A stretch of DNA of 64,000 bases. Source: JAVVHE01 sp038238915 (lineage in GTDB: Bacteria > Pseudomonadota > Alphaproteobacteria > Sphingomonadales > Sphingomonadaceae). The translations under genes were made by a program, and so were the position numbers. The stretch's first letter is position 1; each line of letters opens with the position of its first letter. The notes beneath the pieces were generated by a model. That model saw nothing but the letters and a program-made list of their open reading frames with translations, was not told the DNA's origin and did no database searches. The DNA is taken from assembly GCA_038238915.1 (NCBI GenBank), contig JBBSFH010000008.1, positions 66,856-130,855 of the forward strand, written 5' to 3'. This document shows, in pieces, positions 31,413-41,042 of the stretch.

Positions 31413-32300
31413 ATGACACCTGATGCCAGCAGCTCCTGGGTCGATCGCCTGCCCGGCACCGCGCAGCCCTATGCGCGCCTCGCCAGGCTCGATCGGCCGA
31501 TCGGATCGTGGCTGCTCTACTGGCCGTGCGCATGGGGCCTCGCGCTGGCGGGGGGGCAGTGGTGGCTCTACCCGCTGCTCGGCCTCGGTGCGGTCGTGAT
31601 GCGCGGCGCCGGGTGCGTGTACAACGATATCGTCGACCGCGATCTCGATGCGGGTGTCGCGCGCACGCGCACACGTCCAATCCCGGCCGGGCAGGTCTCC
31701 GTCCGCGCCGCACGCGCGTGGATGGTGGCGCTGGCGCTGATCGGCTTTGGCGTCTGGCTGGCGCTGGCACCCGTGGCAAAGCTCGTCGCGATCGCCAGCC
31801 TCGCGCTGGTCGCGGCCTATCCGTTCATGAAGCGCATCACGCAGTGGCCCCAAGCGTGGCTGGGGCTGGCGTTCAACTGGGGCGCGCTGGTCGCCTGGGC
31901 GCAGGTGCGCGGCACACTCGATCTTACAGCGTTGGCGCTCTGGGTCGCGGGGATCGCGTGGACGCTCGGCTACGATACCATCTACGCGCTCCAGGACATC
32001 GAGGACGATCCGCTGGTCGGCGTCAAATCCTCCGCGCGCGCGCTCGGGACGGGGGTGCGCGGCGGAATCGCAGCGTTCTATACCGCAACCTTGCTCCTGC
32101 TCGCGCTCGCGTTCTGGCTGCGCGCGCACGATCCGCTCGCGCTGCTCGCGCTGCTGCCCGTAGCCGCACATTTCGCTTGGCAGGTCGCCCGGCTGCGCGC
32201 GGACGATCCCAGGAACGCACTCGCCCTGTTCCGCGCGAACCGCGATGCGGGCGCTCTGATCGCACTCGCCTGCCTCGCGGTTGGCATGGCCGCGCTTTGA
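31413..32300 (+). CDS. ubiA: 4-hydroxybenzoate polyprenyltransferase
   Basis: Membrane prenyltransferase of ubiquinone synthesis, 295 residues, about eight hydrophobic helices. The first Asp-rich motif NDIVDRDLDAGVARTRTRP and the second, DTIYALQDIEDD, bind Mg-diphosphate. LDRPIGSWLLYWPCAWGLAL at the N-terminus is typical of UbiA. The bacteriochlorophyll synthase BchG belongs to the same superfamily, but this N-terminus and the motifs fit UbiA. It precedes pmbA by 46 bp. Confidence 0.92.
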   Translation: MTPDASSSWVDRLPGTAQPYARLARLDRPIGSWLLYWPCAWGLALAGGQWWLYPLLGLGAVVMRGAGCVYNDIVDRDLDAGVARTRTRPIPAGQVSVRAARAWMVALALIGFGVWLALAPVAKLVAIASLALVAAYPFMKRITQWPQAWLGLAFNWGALVAWAQVRGTLDLTALALWVAGIAWTLGYDTIYALQDIEDDPLVGVKSSARALGTGVRGGIAAFYTATLLLLALAFWLRAHDPLALLALLPVAAHFAWQVARLRADDPRNALALFRANRDAGALIALACLAVGMAAL

Positions 32301-32346
32301 CGCTCCCGCTTTGACGCCCGCCCGCGCGCGCCCTACCTCGCCCACC

Positions 32347-33681
32347 ATGTTGCCAATCCCCGATGCGATCGATCGCCTGCAAACCCTTCTCGCCCATGCC
32401 CGCCGCGAGGGCGCCGACGCCGCCGACGCAGGCTATTCAGCCGAAGCATCGGCCAGCGTCTCGGTCCGCCTCGGCGCGCTTGAGGATGTCGGTCGCTCCG
32501 AATCGGCAGGCATCGGGCTGCGCGTCTTCCTCGGCCAGCGCAGCGCGAGCGTTTCGAGCTCGGATTTTTCGGCCGCAGCGCTGCGCACGCTCGCCGAACG
32601 CGCGGTCGCAATGGCGCGCGAGGCGCTGGAGGATCCGTGGGCGGGGCTCGCGCCCGAAGACCGCCTGTTCAAAGGCACCCTCCCCGATCTCGGCCTCGAT
32701 GATGGCGAGGAGCCCTCTGCGGACAGCCTGCGCGCGCGCGCGCTCGAAGCAGAAGATGCCGCGCGCGCGGTCGCAGGCGTCACCAATTCCGAAGGCGGTT
32801 CGGCGGGCGCGGACCGCAGCGTCTCCGCGCTCGCCACCACCGGCGGCTTCGCGGGCGGCTACAGCGCGACGTACCACGGTGTCTCGGCCAGCGTGATCGC
32901 GGGCGAAGGCCCAACGATGCAGCGCGATTACGCGTACCACAGCGTGCGTCGCCTCGCCGATCTCGAACACGCGGGCGCGATCGGCAAGCGTGCCGCCGAC
33001 CGCGCGGTCGCGCGCGTCGGCCCGATCAAGCTCGCGAGCGGACCGCTCCCCATCCTCTTCGATCCGCGCGTCGCCTCCAGCCTGATCGGCCATCTGCTCG
33101 GCGCAATCTCCGGCCCCTCGATCGCGCGCGCCACCAGCTTCCTCCTCCACAAGCGCGGCGAGCGCGTGTTCGCGCCCGGAATGCGCATCGTCGAAGACCC
33201 CCACCGGCGCGGCGGGCTCCGCTCGCGCGCGGTCGACGGCGAGGGCCTTCCCACCAACGCGCGCGACATTATTGACGATGGCGTGCTGACCGGCTGGCTG
33301 ATGGACAGCGCGTCCGCCCGCCAACTCGGCCTCGCCCCCACCGGCCACGCGGGCCGGGGCGGCGGTGTGAGCCCGGGCAACGTCTACATGGCAGCAGGCA
33401 CCGCGAGCCGCGCCGATCTGCTCGCCGCGCACCCGCGCGCGCTGCTTGTCACCGAACTGATCGGCATGGGCGTCAACTCGGTCACCGGCGATTACAGCAA
33501 GGGCGCGGCGGGCTTCCTCGTCGAAAATGGCGTGATCGGCGCGCCCGTCGCCGAAGTGACGATTGCGGGCAATCTGATCCAGATGTTCGCGCATATGGTC
33601 GCCGCCGACGATCTGGAGTTCCGCCGCGGTATCGATGCGCCAACGCTGCTCGTGGACGGGATGACCGTCGCGGGCGCTTAA
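32347..33681 (+). CDS. pmbA: TldE/PmbA-family metalloprotease subunit
   Basis: A 444-residue member of the TldD/PmbA family. In the TldD-TldE heterodimer this subunit lacks the HExxxH motif and supports proteolysis or peptide maturation. Seen are ERAVAMAREALEDPWAGLA, GYSATYHGVSASVIAGEG, the GLRSRAVDGEGLPT turn, and the C-terminal MGVNSVTGDYSKGAAGF. No HExxxH is present, supporting TldE rather than TldD. Its stop overlaps the convergent ABC permease stop by 4 bp. Confidence 0.9.
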   Translation: MLPIPDAIDRLQTLLAHARREGADAADAGYSAEASASVSVRLGALEDVGRSESAGIGLRVFLGQRSASVSSSDFSAAALRTLAERAVAMAREALEDPWAGLAPEDRLFKGTLPDLGLDDGEEPSADSLRARALEAEDAARAVAGVTNSEGGSAGADRSVSALATTGGFAGGYSATYHGVSASVIAGEGPTMQRDYAYHSVRRLADLEHAGAIGKRAADRAVARVGPIKLASGPLPILFDPRVASSLIGHLLGAISGPSIARATSFLLHKRGERVFAPGMRIVEDPHRRGGLRSRAVDGEGLPTNARDIIDDGVLTGWLMDSASARQLGLAPTGHAGRGGGVSPGNVYMAAGTASRADLLAAHPRALLVTELIGMGVNSVTGDYSKGAAGFLVENGVIGAPVAEVTIAGNLIQMFAHMVAADDLEFRRGIDAPTLLVDGMTVAGA

Positions 33682-36170
33682 AGCGTCCGCAGCACCCGGT
33701 TGGGCGGCGCGCCCAATGCGCTCCACGATCCCGCCAGCCCCAGCACCACCGTCACCAGCCCTCCCAGCACCACGGTCGCCAGCACCGGCCCCGGCGCAGG
33801 CGCAAACGGCAGTTGCAGCACGAACACCAGCACCCCCCCACCCGCCGCCAGCCCCAGCACCAGCGCGAGCACGCCCACCACCAGCGCCAGCGCGAAATAC
33901 TCCAGCGCCGCCGCACGGAGCACCTGGCCCCGGGTTGCGCCCAGCATCTTCAGGATCACCGCGTCATACGTCCGCGCGCGCCGCCCGGCGGCGAGCGCAC
34001 CCACCAGCACCGCCACCCCCGCGACGATCGTCACCGAAGCTGCTGCCCGCACCGCGAACAGGATCTGGCCGAGCAGATCGTTCACCTGGCCCAAGGCCTC
34101 GTGCAGATCGACGAACGATGCGGTCGCATAATCGCGCGCCGCCGCCCGCCGGAGCGCTCGGGTATCAGCGTGGGGCGGTAGAGCGATGGTGGCAACCCAG
34201 GTATGTGGCGCGTCGCGCAGGGCAGCCGCGTCGTACACAAACATATATTGCAGCGCGACCCTCTGAAAATTGAGCCGCCGAAAGTTCGCGATCCTCGCCT
34301 CCAGATCGACGCCCAGAACCGAGACCGTGATCCGGTCCCCTATCTTCAGCCCGAGCAACTTCGCCTGTGTCACGTCCATCGAAACCAGCGGCGGGCCGTT
34401 GTAGCCCACCGGCCACCAGCGCCCTTCGACCAGCGTGTTCCCCTCGGGCGGTGTATCGGCATAGGTCAGCCCCCGGTCCCCGCGCAGCACCCAAGCGCCA
34501 TCGGGCGGCACGATGCGCGACACTGGCACCCCGTTCACCGCCGCCACCGGGCCGCGCAGGCTGGGCACCGCGTTCACCTTCGCGCCCGGCACCGTATGCG
34601 CCACCATCGCCTCGAACGGCGCGATGCTCTCCTTTGGCAGATCGATGAACACCAGATCGGGCGCGCCCACCGGCAGCGCACCCGCGATTCGCGCCGCGAG
34701 GCTGGTCTCGATCACCGCCAGCGTGGCGAACAGGCTCAGCCCCAGCCCAAGCGCGACCACCAGTTGCGTGATCGGCGCGCCGGGCCGGTGCAGATTGGCG
34801 AGCGCGAGGCGCGAGATCGGGTTACGCGGCCGCCGCGCACGCGCCGCCCCCCAGCGCACCAGCGCCGCCAGCCCGCCCAGCAGCGCGACCAGCGCCGCCA
34901 CCCCGCCCACGAACGCAGCCGCGAACGCAGGATTGCCCGATCCGCCGATCGCCAGCGCGAGCAGTGCCATCCCCGCCGCGACGATCACCGCCAGCGTGCT
35001 CCCGCCAGGCCTCGCGGGCCGGTCCACATCGGCACGCAGCAGTTGCGCAGGCGAAGTCCGCGCTGCACTCGCCAGCGGCCACAGCGCGAACGCCAGCGCC
35101 ACCAGCGCGCCATACGCTGCCGCGAGCGCGAGCGGGCGCGGCTCCACACCCACCGCCGGGGCAACAGGCAGCGCTCCAGCGGCCAGCCGCACGAACGCCC
35201 ACGGCGCGGTACCGCCGACGATCAGCCCGAGCACAATCGCCCCCGCGGTCACCAGCGCAATCTGGATCAGATAACTCGCCCGGATCGTCGCGGTGCTCGC
35301 CCCCAGCCCCTTCAGCGTCGCGATCGTGCCGCGCTTGGACGCCAGATAGCCGGTCACGCCCTGCCCCACGCCCACGCCCGCAACCACGAGCGCGCTCAGC
35401 CCCACCAGCGTCAGAAACTGCCCGAGCTGCTCGACGAACCGCCGCAGGCCCGGCGCACCGTTGGATCGATCGCGCACCTCCCAGCCATTGCCGCCGGTGG
35501 CGCGTTTCAATGCAGCGATGGTTGCCTTGGGGTCCGCCCCCGTCGGCAGCGCGATCCGATAGAGGTGGCTCGCAAGGCTGCCCGGCTGCAGGATTTGCGT
35601 GGCGGGCAGCGCGTCCAGCCCGATCACGATCGTCGGCCCGAACGCCAATCCGCTTCCCGCCCGGTCGGGCTCGTCCACCAGCAGCCCGCCCACACGCAGC
35701 CGTGTCGCGCCCACCTCGATGCTATCGCCCACGCGCACGCCCAGCCGATCCGCCAGCGCGGGCGCGATCGCCGCGCCGCCCCGCGCCAGCGCACGCTGCA
35801 CCACGCCCCCGCCAGCAATCGTCGCAGTGCCGTAGAGCGGCCAGCGCGCATCCACTGCCTTCATCTCGCCGAGCACGCGCACGTCCCCGCGCCCAACCAT
35901 CGCACGCGCGCGGACCACTTCGGATACCGTACCCACGCGCGCGAAGGCAGCGCGTTCGGGCGCGGTGGCGACGCGCAGCGGCAGTTGGATCTCGATATCG
36001 CCGCCGAGGATTTCCTGGCCCCTGCTGTTCAGCCCGTCGAGGATCGAGGCCGAAAGGCTCCCCACGCCCGCCAGCGCAGCGACGCCCAGGAACACGCACA
36101 CCGCCAGCAGGCGCAGCCCCAGCAGCCCGCCGCGCAGCTCCCGCAGCGCAAGGCGCAACGGGAGGATCAT
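33678..36170 (-). CDS. ABC transporter permease (YbbP-like, FtsX/MacB fold)
   Basis: An 830-residue permease with ten or so predicted membrane helices and two FtsX-like domains. Its N-terminus (ALRELRGGLLGLRLLAVCVF) and large extracytoplasmic segments resemble E. coli YbbP. The start at 36170 sits before the first helix; the upstream extension is the translated repeat region. Its ATPase is encoded upstream at 36310, with tesA divergent beyond it, reproducing the E. coli tesA-ybbA-ybbP neighbourhood. Substrate unknown; lipid or lipoprotein-related export is a family-based guess. Confidence 0.88.
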   Translation of the reverse strand: MILPLRLALRELRGGLLGLRLLAVCVFLGVAALAGVGSLSASILDGLNSRGQEILGGDIEIQLPLRVATAPERAAFARVGTVSEVVRARAMVGRGDVRVLGEMKAVDARWPLYGTATIAGGGVVQRALARGGAAIAPALADRLGVRVGDSIEVGATRLRVGGLLVDEPDRAGSGLAFGPTIVIGLDALPATQILQPGSLASHLYRIALPTGADPKATIAALKRATGGNGWEVRDRSNGAPGLRRFVEQLGQFLTLVGLSALVVAGVGVGQGVTGYLASKRGTIATLKGLGASTATIRASYLIQIALVTAGAIVLGLIVGGTAPWAFVRLAAGALPVAPAVGVEPRPLALAAAYGALVALAFALWPLASAARTSPAQLLRADVDRPARPGGSTLAVIVAAGMALLALAIGGSGNPAFAAAFVGGVAALVALLGGLAALVRWGAARARRPRNPISRLALANLHRPGAPITQLVVALGLGLSLFATLAVIETSLAARIAGALPVGAPDLVFIDLPKESIAPFEAMVAHTVPGAKVNAVPSLRGPVAAVNGVPVSRIVPPDGAWVLRGDRGLTYADTPPEGNTLVEGRWWPVGYNGPPLVSMDVTQAKLLGLKIGDRITVSVLGVDLEARIANFRRLNFQRVALQYMFVYDAAALRDAPHTWVATIALPPHADTRALRRAAARDYATASFVDLHEALGQVNDLLGQILFAVRAAASVTIVAGVAVLVGALAAGRRARTYDAVILKMLGATRGQVLRAAALEYFALALVVGVLALVLGLAAGGGVLVFVLQLPFAPAPGPVLATVVLGGLVTVVLGLAGSWSALGAPPNRVLRTL

Positions 36171-36205
36171 GGGCGCACTGCCCGGCAATGGCCGACCCGG
36201 CCCGA

Positions 36206-36293
36206 CCCCCTCCCTCGGCTGCGCCGCCACCTCCCCCGGAAGGGGAGGATCGATCCTCCCCTTCCGGGGGAGGTGCCCGAAGGGCGGAGGGGG
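36206..36293. repeat. Palindromic dispersed repeat, family B
   Basis: A perfect core palindrome, CTCCCCCGGAAGGGGAGGAT joined to its reverse complement at GATCGATC, flanked by CCCCCTCCCTCGGCTGCGCC and GGTGCCCGAAGGGCGGAGGG. It lies between the genes for the ABC ATPase and permease of one transporter and would form a strong hairpin in their mRNA. Confidence 0.87.
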
Positions 36294-36309
36294 ACCAATG
36301 CCAAGCGCA

Positions 36310-37011
36310 TCACGACGACGCGCCCACCCGCTCGCGCACGATCCGCCCGTCGCGCATCTCGATCACGCGCCCACACCGCTCTGCAAGCGCCATATCGTGC
36401 GTGATCAGCACCAGCGTCGCCCCCGCTGCGCCCACGCGCGCGAACAGCAGGTCCATCACCTCGTTCCCAGTGGTCGCGTCAAGATTGCCCGTGGGCTCGT
36501 CCGCGAAGATCAATGTCGGGTGCGGGCCGAGTGCGCGCGCGATCGCCACACGCTGCTGCTCGCCGCCAGAAAGCTGGGTCGGATAATGCCCGGTCCGATG
36601 CGCGAGACCCACCGCCGCCAGTTCGTTCGCCGCGCGCGCGAATGCGTCCGCCACCCCCGCCAGCTCCAGCGGAACCGCCACATTCTCCAGCGCGGTCATG
36701 CTCGGGATCAAGTGAAACGCCTGCAGCACCAGACCGATCCGTCCGCGTCGCGCCAGCGCCAGTCCGTCCTCGTCGAGCGCGCGAAAGTCTGCCCCCGCGA
36801 TCCGCACCTCACCGCCGCTCGCAGGCTCCAGCCCGCTCAGCACCGCCATCAGCGACGATTTGCCCGAGCCCGATGCCCCCGTCACGCCCACCGTCACGCC
36901 CACCGCCACATCCAGATTGATGCCGCGCAGGATCTCCACCCGCCCCTCGCCGCTCCCCAGCGAGAGCGTGACATCGCGCGCGCGGATGACGATATCGTCG
37001 GCTGACGCCAT
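36310..37011 (-). CDS. ABC transporter ATP-binding protein (YbbA-like)
   Basis: A 233-residue ATPase with Walker A GASGSGKSS, Q-loop LVLQAFHLIPSMT, signature LSGGEQQRVAIARAL, Walker B LIFADEPTG and H-loop LITHD. The LolD/MacB-like subfamily fits, as does YbbA by neighbourhood. I chose the ATG at 37011; an ATG at 37029 would overlap the divergent tesA start. The pair with the permease is interrupted only by a palindromic repeat. Confidence 0.9.
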   Translation of the reverse strand: MASADDIVIRARDVTLSLGSGEGRVEILRGINLDVAVGVTVGVTGASGSGKSSLMAVLSGLEPASGGEVRIAGADFRALDEDGLALARRGRIGLVLQAFHLIPSMTALENVAVPLELAGVADAFARAANELAAVGLAHRTGHYPTQLSGGEQQRVAIARALGPHPTLIFADEPTGNLDATTGNEVMDLLFARVGAAGATLVLITHDMALAERCGRVIEMRDGRIVRERVGASS

Positions 37012-37027
37012 GTTCCCGGGACCATCC

Positions 37028-37684
37028 ATGCTCAAGCGCGCCGCATCTAGGTTCCTGCGTGCCACATTGCGACCGATCGCGGCGCTCGCACTCGCCGCCA
37101 CCCCCGCCGCCGCCGCGCCGCACGCGCCGCTGATCCTCGCCTTTGGGGACAGCCTGACGGCTGGCTACCAGCTCCCGCTTGCGGACGGCTTCACCGCGCA
37201 GCTCGAACGCGCGCTCCGGGCAAAGGGCATCGCCGCCACTGTCCACAACGCAGGCGTTTCGGGCGATACGAGCACCGGCGGCCGCGCGCGGCTGGGCTGG
37301 GTGCTCGGCGGGCTGCACGCGCGGCCCGATCTGGTGATCCTCGAACTGGGCGCAAACGATATGCTGCGCGGCGTCGATGCTAAGGTACCCCGCGCCAATC
37401 TCGATGCGATGCTGGCCGATCTCACGGCGCGCCACATCCCGGTGCTGCTCGCGGGAATGCTCGCCGCCCCCAATCTCGGCGCACCCTATGCGCGCGAGTT
37501 CAACGCCGTCTATCCCGATCTGGCGCGCAAATACCGCGTGCCGCTCTACCCCTTCTTCCTGAACGGCGTGACGCTCCACCCCGATCTGCAACTGCCCGAT
37601 CACCTGCACCCCACGGCCAAGGGAGTGGCCGTGATCGTGCGGGGGATCCTGCCAAGCGTGGTCCACGCGCTGCCGCGTGGCTGA
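37028..37684 (+). CDS. tesA: TesA-type SGNH esterase / acyl-CoA thioesterase
   Basis: Periplasmic SGNH hydrolase, 218 residues with a signal peptide (cleavage after ATPAAAA). Block I is GDSLTAGY, block II G in NAGVSGDTS, block III GANDMLRG, and block V DHLHPT with the catalytic Asp-His. This fits TesA (thioesterase I / lysophospholipase L1). The start lies 16 bp from the divergent ABC ATPase start, so both promoters must lie inside coding sequence or overlap tightly. Its 3' end overlaps the next gene by 8 bp. Confidence 0.92.
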   Translation: MLKRAASRFLRATLRPIAALALAATPAAAAPHAPLILAFGDSLTAGYQLPLADGFTAQLERALRAKGIAATVHNAGVSGDTSTGGRARLGWVLGGLHARPDLVILELGANDMLRGVDAKVPRANLDAMLADLTARHIPVLLAGMLAAPNLGAPYAREFNAVYPDLARKYRVPLYPFFLNGVTLHPDLQLPDHLHPTAKGVAVIVRGILPSVVHALPRG

Positions 37685-38382
37685 AGGCGGCGTCGCGCTC
37701 GCGCGGGGCGATCTCGCGCTCACGCTGATCCGATCGGACCGGCGCACCTTGGGCATCACCGTCACCGCCGATGGTGCGGTGATCGTTCGCGCGCCGCGCC
37801 GCGCCGCGATGTCGCGCATCCTCGCCTTCATCGACACTCGCGCGAGCTGGATCGCCACCGCGCGCGCGGTTCGCCGCGATGTCGCCGCGCACCCCGTCGC
37901 CCGCCCATGCCGAGGGAGAAATCCATCTCCACCTCGGCCAGCCCTACCGCCTCGCCGTCGAGACCGGCCTGCGTCCGCAGGTCCGGCTCGATGGCGAGCG
38001 GCTGGTGCTCACCCTCCACCGCCCCGGCCGCCTTGAAGCGCGTGCCACGCTCCTGAACGCATGGCGAATGGCGGAAGCGCGCGCGGTTTACGAGGATCGG
38101 CTGGCCGCGCTGTTCCCGCCCTTCGCAGCACGCGGCTTCCCCCGCCCCGGCCTCACCATCCGCGCGCTCAAGCGCCGCTGGGGCAGCATGAGCCGCAGCG
38201 GGCAGATGACACTCTCCGCCGATCTGATCCGCGCGCCAATCCCCGCGATCGATTTCGTCATCGCGCACGAGCTTTGCCATCTGGTGCACTTCGATCACGG
38301 GCCGGGGTTCAAGGCGCTGATGCGCGAGACGATGCCCGATCACGCGGCCCGCCGCGCGATGCTCGAGCGCGCGTTGCGCTGA
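37677..38382 (+). pseudogene. YgjP-like (DUF45) metallopeptidase, frameshifted
   Basis: Two frames together make one YgjP/SprT-like protein. The N-terminal part begins at GTG 37677 (LIRSDRRTLGITVTADGAV, then VRAPRRAAMSRILAF), and the C-terminal part, phase +1, holds EIHLHLGQPYRLAVE, RRWGSMSRSGQMTLS and the zinc motif HELCHLVHFDHG. The break is in a linker around 37880-37910. Removing one C from the CCCC run at 37892-37895 restores a single 234-residue frame (AHPSPAHAEGEI). This may be a real frameshift or an assembly error; the C-terminal half alone could start at ATG 37879. Confidence 0.75.
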
Positions 38383-38407
38383 ACCCGCGCGCGGCTACAC
38401 TGGACCC

Positions 38408-39388
38408 ATGCACGCCCCCTACCCCGCCCTCCGCCTGCGCCGCACGCGCGCCCACGCATGGTCCCGCGCCATGGTCGCCGAAACTCGACTTTCGCCGTCG
38501 GACCTGATCTGGCCGATCTTCGTCACTACCGGCACGCGCGAACGCCTCAAAACGCTGCCCTTCGTCGAGCGGGTGCCGCTTGCCGAACTCGGCGCGACCG
38601 TGCGCATCGCGGGCGAGGCAGGCATTCCCTGCATTGCGCTCTTCCCCCACGGCGAGCCGCGCTCGGAAGACGCCAAGACCGCGCTCTCTCCGGACAATCT
38701 GATGTGCCGTGCTATCGCGGAAGCCAAATCGGCGGCACCGCACGTGGGCGTGCTCGCGGATGTGGCGCTCGATCCGTACACCAGCCATGGCCACGATGGG
38801 CTGCTCGATGCACGCGGCGGGGTGGACAATGACGCCACGCTTGAGATGCTCGTGGCCCAGGCGCTGGTGCAGGCGCGCGCGGGGGCGGACATCCTCGCAC
38901 CCTCGGACATGATGGACGGTCGCATCGGCCGCATCCGCGCCGCGCTCGAGGCGGACGGCTTCCACTACGCCCAGATCATGGCCTACGCCGCCAAATATGC
39001 GAGCGCGCTCTACGGCCCGTTCCGCGAGGCTGTCGGCTCGCAGGGCGTGCTCAAAGGGGACAAGCGCGGCTACCAGATGGACTATGCCAACGCCGCCGAA
39101 GCACTGCGCGAAGTCGCGCTCGATCTGGCCGAGGGCGCGGACACCGTGATGGTCAAGCCCGGCCTTGCCTATCTCGATATCCTCGCCGCCGTCCGCGAGA
39201 CCTACCGCGTTCCCACCTTCGCCTACCACACCAGCGGAGAGGCCGCGATGATCGAGGGCGCGGTGGCGATGGGCGCGATGGACCGGCACGCGGCGATCCT
39301 TGAAATCCTCACCGCCTTCAAGCGCGCGGGGGCAGCGGGTGTGCTGACGTACCACGCCCTAGATGCCGCGCGGTTGCTATCCCGCTAA
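38408..39388 (+). CDS. hemB: Porphobilinogen synthase (delta-aminolevulinic acid dehydratase)
   Basis: HemB condenses two 5-aminolevulinate molecules to porphobilinogen, the common precursor of heme and bacteriochlorophyll; 326 residues. The two active-site Lys regions are YAAKYASALYGPFREA and VMVKPGLAYLD. The metal-site segment is ADVALDPYTSHGHDGLLD, which has the Asp-rich (Mg-type) pattern in place of the Cys triad of zinc enzymes. This is a housekeeping gene, yet demand for it is high in a phototroph. Confidence 0.96.
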   Translation: MHAPYPALRLRRTRAHAWSRAMVAETRLSPSDLIWPIFVTTGTRERLKTLPFVERVPLAELGATVRIAGEAGIPCIALFPHGEPRSEDAKTALSPDNLMCRAIAEAKSAAPHVGVLADVALDPYTSHGHDGLLDARGGVDNDATLEMLVAQALVQARAGADILAPSDMMDGRIGRIRAALEADGFHYAQIMAYAAKYASALYGPFREAVGSQGVLKGDKRGYQMDYANAAEALREVALDLAEGADTVMVKPGLAYLDILAAVRETYRVPTFAYHTSGEAAMIEGAVAMGAMDRHAAILEILTAFKRAGAAGVLTYHALDAARLLSR

Positions 39389-39392
39389 CGCG

Positions 39393-39422
39393 TTGAATAC
39401 ACAGCGTTCTTGCTGATAGTAT
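39393..39422 (+). promoter_or_regulatory. Candidate promoter upstream of the arylsulfotransferase gene
   Basis: TTGAAT (39393-39398) and TAGTAT (39417-39422) with an 18-bp spacer lie in an unusually AT-rich 149-bp intergenic stretch. Transcription would begin near 39430, leaving a leader of roughly 110 bases before the GTG start. No operator-like dyad stands out. Confidence 0.4.
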
Positions 39423-39537
39423 TGCTGAGATGTGATCGAAAGTCTGACAAAGTAAATTAGATGAACCTTATTGCCTGTTTGCCAGCCGTTGGGTAGTTAG
39501 CCGCAGGTTTAGTCAACAGCCTCTTAGGGGACGGATC

Positions 39538-41034
39538 GTGACACACAAGCCATTCGCGCGTCGCTGGATTGCGAGCTTGCTGGTCGCCAGCGTCGGCCTG
39601 GTAGCGAGCGCCGCTGCCCACGCTGCCGGTACCGCGATCGTGACCGGCGAAACGCAGGGGATCACTCCGTTTATTGGCACGGCGAGCGCGACCGTCGGCG
39701 GTGCCAAGCTCGCGTCGGTGATCGCGACCATACAACCGGTTGCGGGATCGCATACACGGCCGATGGCGCTCAGCTACAGTGCGGGCTACCTTACTCGCGC
39801 GCACAAGTTCGATGGTACCAACGTCACCATCCCGCTCACTTTCCTTTATGCCAACCAGACCAACACGATATCGCTATTGTTCAGATTCACCGACGGATCG
39901 AGCGTTGCAACAAGCGCAACGATCACAACACCCGCATACTCGACATCCTGCGCAGGTCTGGTCAATCCCAATATCCAGCAGAATCGAACGACGATCGCCG
40001 ATATCGGCTTCGATTATTTTGTTCTGAAGGATTATTGCAGTGGCGATTCGCCAGCAATCGTCGATACGGACGGGAATGCCCGCTGGGTTGCGACCGCACA
40101 CGTCGGGGTACAGAACTCGATCTTCTACAAGAACGCGGTCTATGCGAGCAATGGCGGTACCGGAGTGAATCGCATCGATCTCGACGGGACGGTAACCAGG
40201 ATTGCCGAGTTCTCATCGCTCGGAGTCACCGGCTTCCATCACAATATCGATCCGGGCCGCAATGGTCTGATCATCGACGTGAATACCACGACCCAGACCG
40301 AATCCGTGAACATCGAGTTCGATCCCAAGACAGGCGCGGTCCTGAACCGTTGGGATCTGGCCGATATTATTACCGCCGCAATGGTTGCCGGCGGAGACGA
40401 TCCGAGCGGGTTCGTCTATTCCGGGCCGGACTGGTTTCACAATAACGCCGTAACCTACAATAAGGCGGATAATACGCTGGTGTTGTCCAGCCGCGAAAAT
40501 TTCGTGATCGCCGTGGATTACGATGCGCCCGCATCTGGCGTCAGGAAGATCCACTGGATCCTTGGCGATCCCACCAAGCACTGGCATCAGTACCCGTCAC
40601 TTCAAAAATATGCGCTTACCCTCACCAACACCGATCTGTATCCGATCGGTCAGCACGCCGTGTCTATCGATCACTTGGGCAATGTGTTGCTGTTTAACGA
40701 TGGCGGGCAGAGCTTCTTCCAGACCCCGGCAGGCCAATCCCGGTCCTACAGCATCGCACAAAGCTTCAAGATTGATGCTGCGGGCAAAACGGCGACGCAG
40801 GTGTTCAACTACACGGATTTGAGCAAGCTAAGCTATATCTGTGGCAGCGTGTACGAAGGCACTCCCGGTGAGTATCTCGTCGATTACTCGCAGGAGCAGG
40901 CCGGCAATACCGAGATCCGCGGGCTCGGGTACAAGTCGCGTGTGATCTTCGATATCAAATATCCGCTCACCGGTACCTGCGCAGAAGGATGGAACGCCAA
41001 CGTATTTCCCGGCCACAGATTGACGTTCCAATAG
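39538..41034 (+). CDS. Arylsulfate sulfotransferase (AssT family), periplasmic
   Basis: A 498-residue exported protein: signal peptide ending AHAA, a beta-sandwich N-terminal domain (to about 135), and a beta-propeller. Four residues match the known AssT active site by context: H234-H235 in GFHHNID, H301 in DWFHNNAV, R319 in SSRENF and H373 in IGQHAV. AssT transfers sulfate between phenolic donors and acceptors without PAPS. C138 and C167 could form the known disulfide. Start is GTG at 39538, after AGGGGACGG. Base composition is clearly more AT-rich than its neighbours, suggesting recent acquisition. No DsbA/DsbB-like partner gene is adjacent. Confidence 0.85.
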   Translation: MTHKPFARRWIASLLVASVGLVASAAAHAAGTAIVTGETQGITPFIGTASATVGGAKLASVIATIQPVAGSHTRPMALSYSAGYLTRAHKFDGTNVTIPLTFLYANQTNTISLLFRFTDGSSVATSATITTPAYSTSCAGLVNPNIQQNRTTIADIGFDYFVLKDYCSGDSPAIVDTDGNARWVATAHVGVQNSIFYKNAVYASNGGTGVNRIDLDGTVTRIAEFSSLGVTGFHHNIDPGRNGLIIDVNTTTQTESVNIEFDPKTGAVLNRWDLADIITAAMVAGGDDPSGFVYSGPDWFHNNAVTYNKADNTLVLSSRENFVIAVDYDAPASGVRKIHWILGDPTKHWHQYPSLQKYALTLTNTDLYPIGQHAVSIDHLGNVLLFNDGGQSFFQTPAGQSRSYSIAQSFKIDAAGKTATQVFNYTDLSKLSYICGSVYEGTPGEYLVDYSQEQAGNTEIRGLGYKSRVIFDIKYPLTGTCAEGWNANVFPGHRLTFQ

Positions 41035-41042
41035 CTTGGCGA

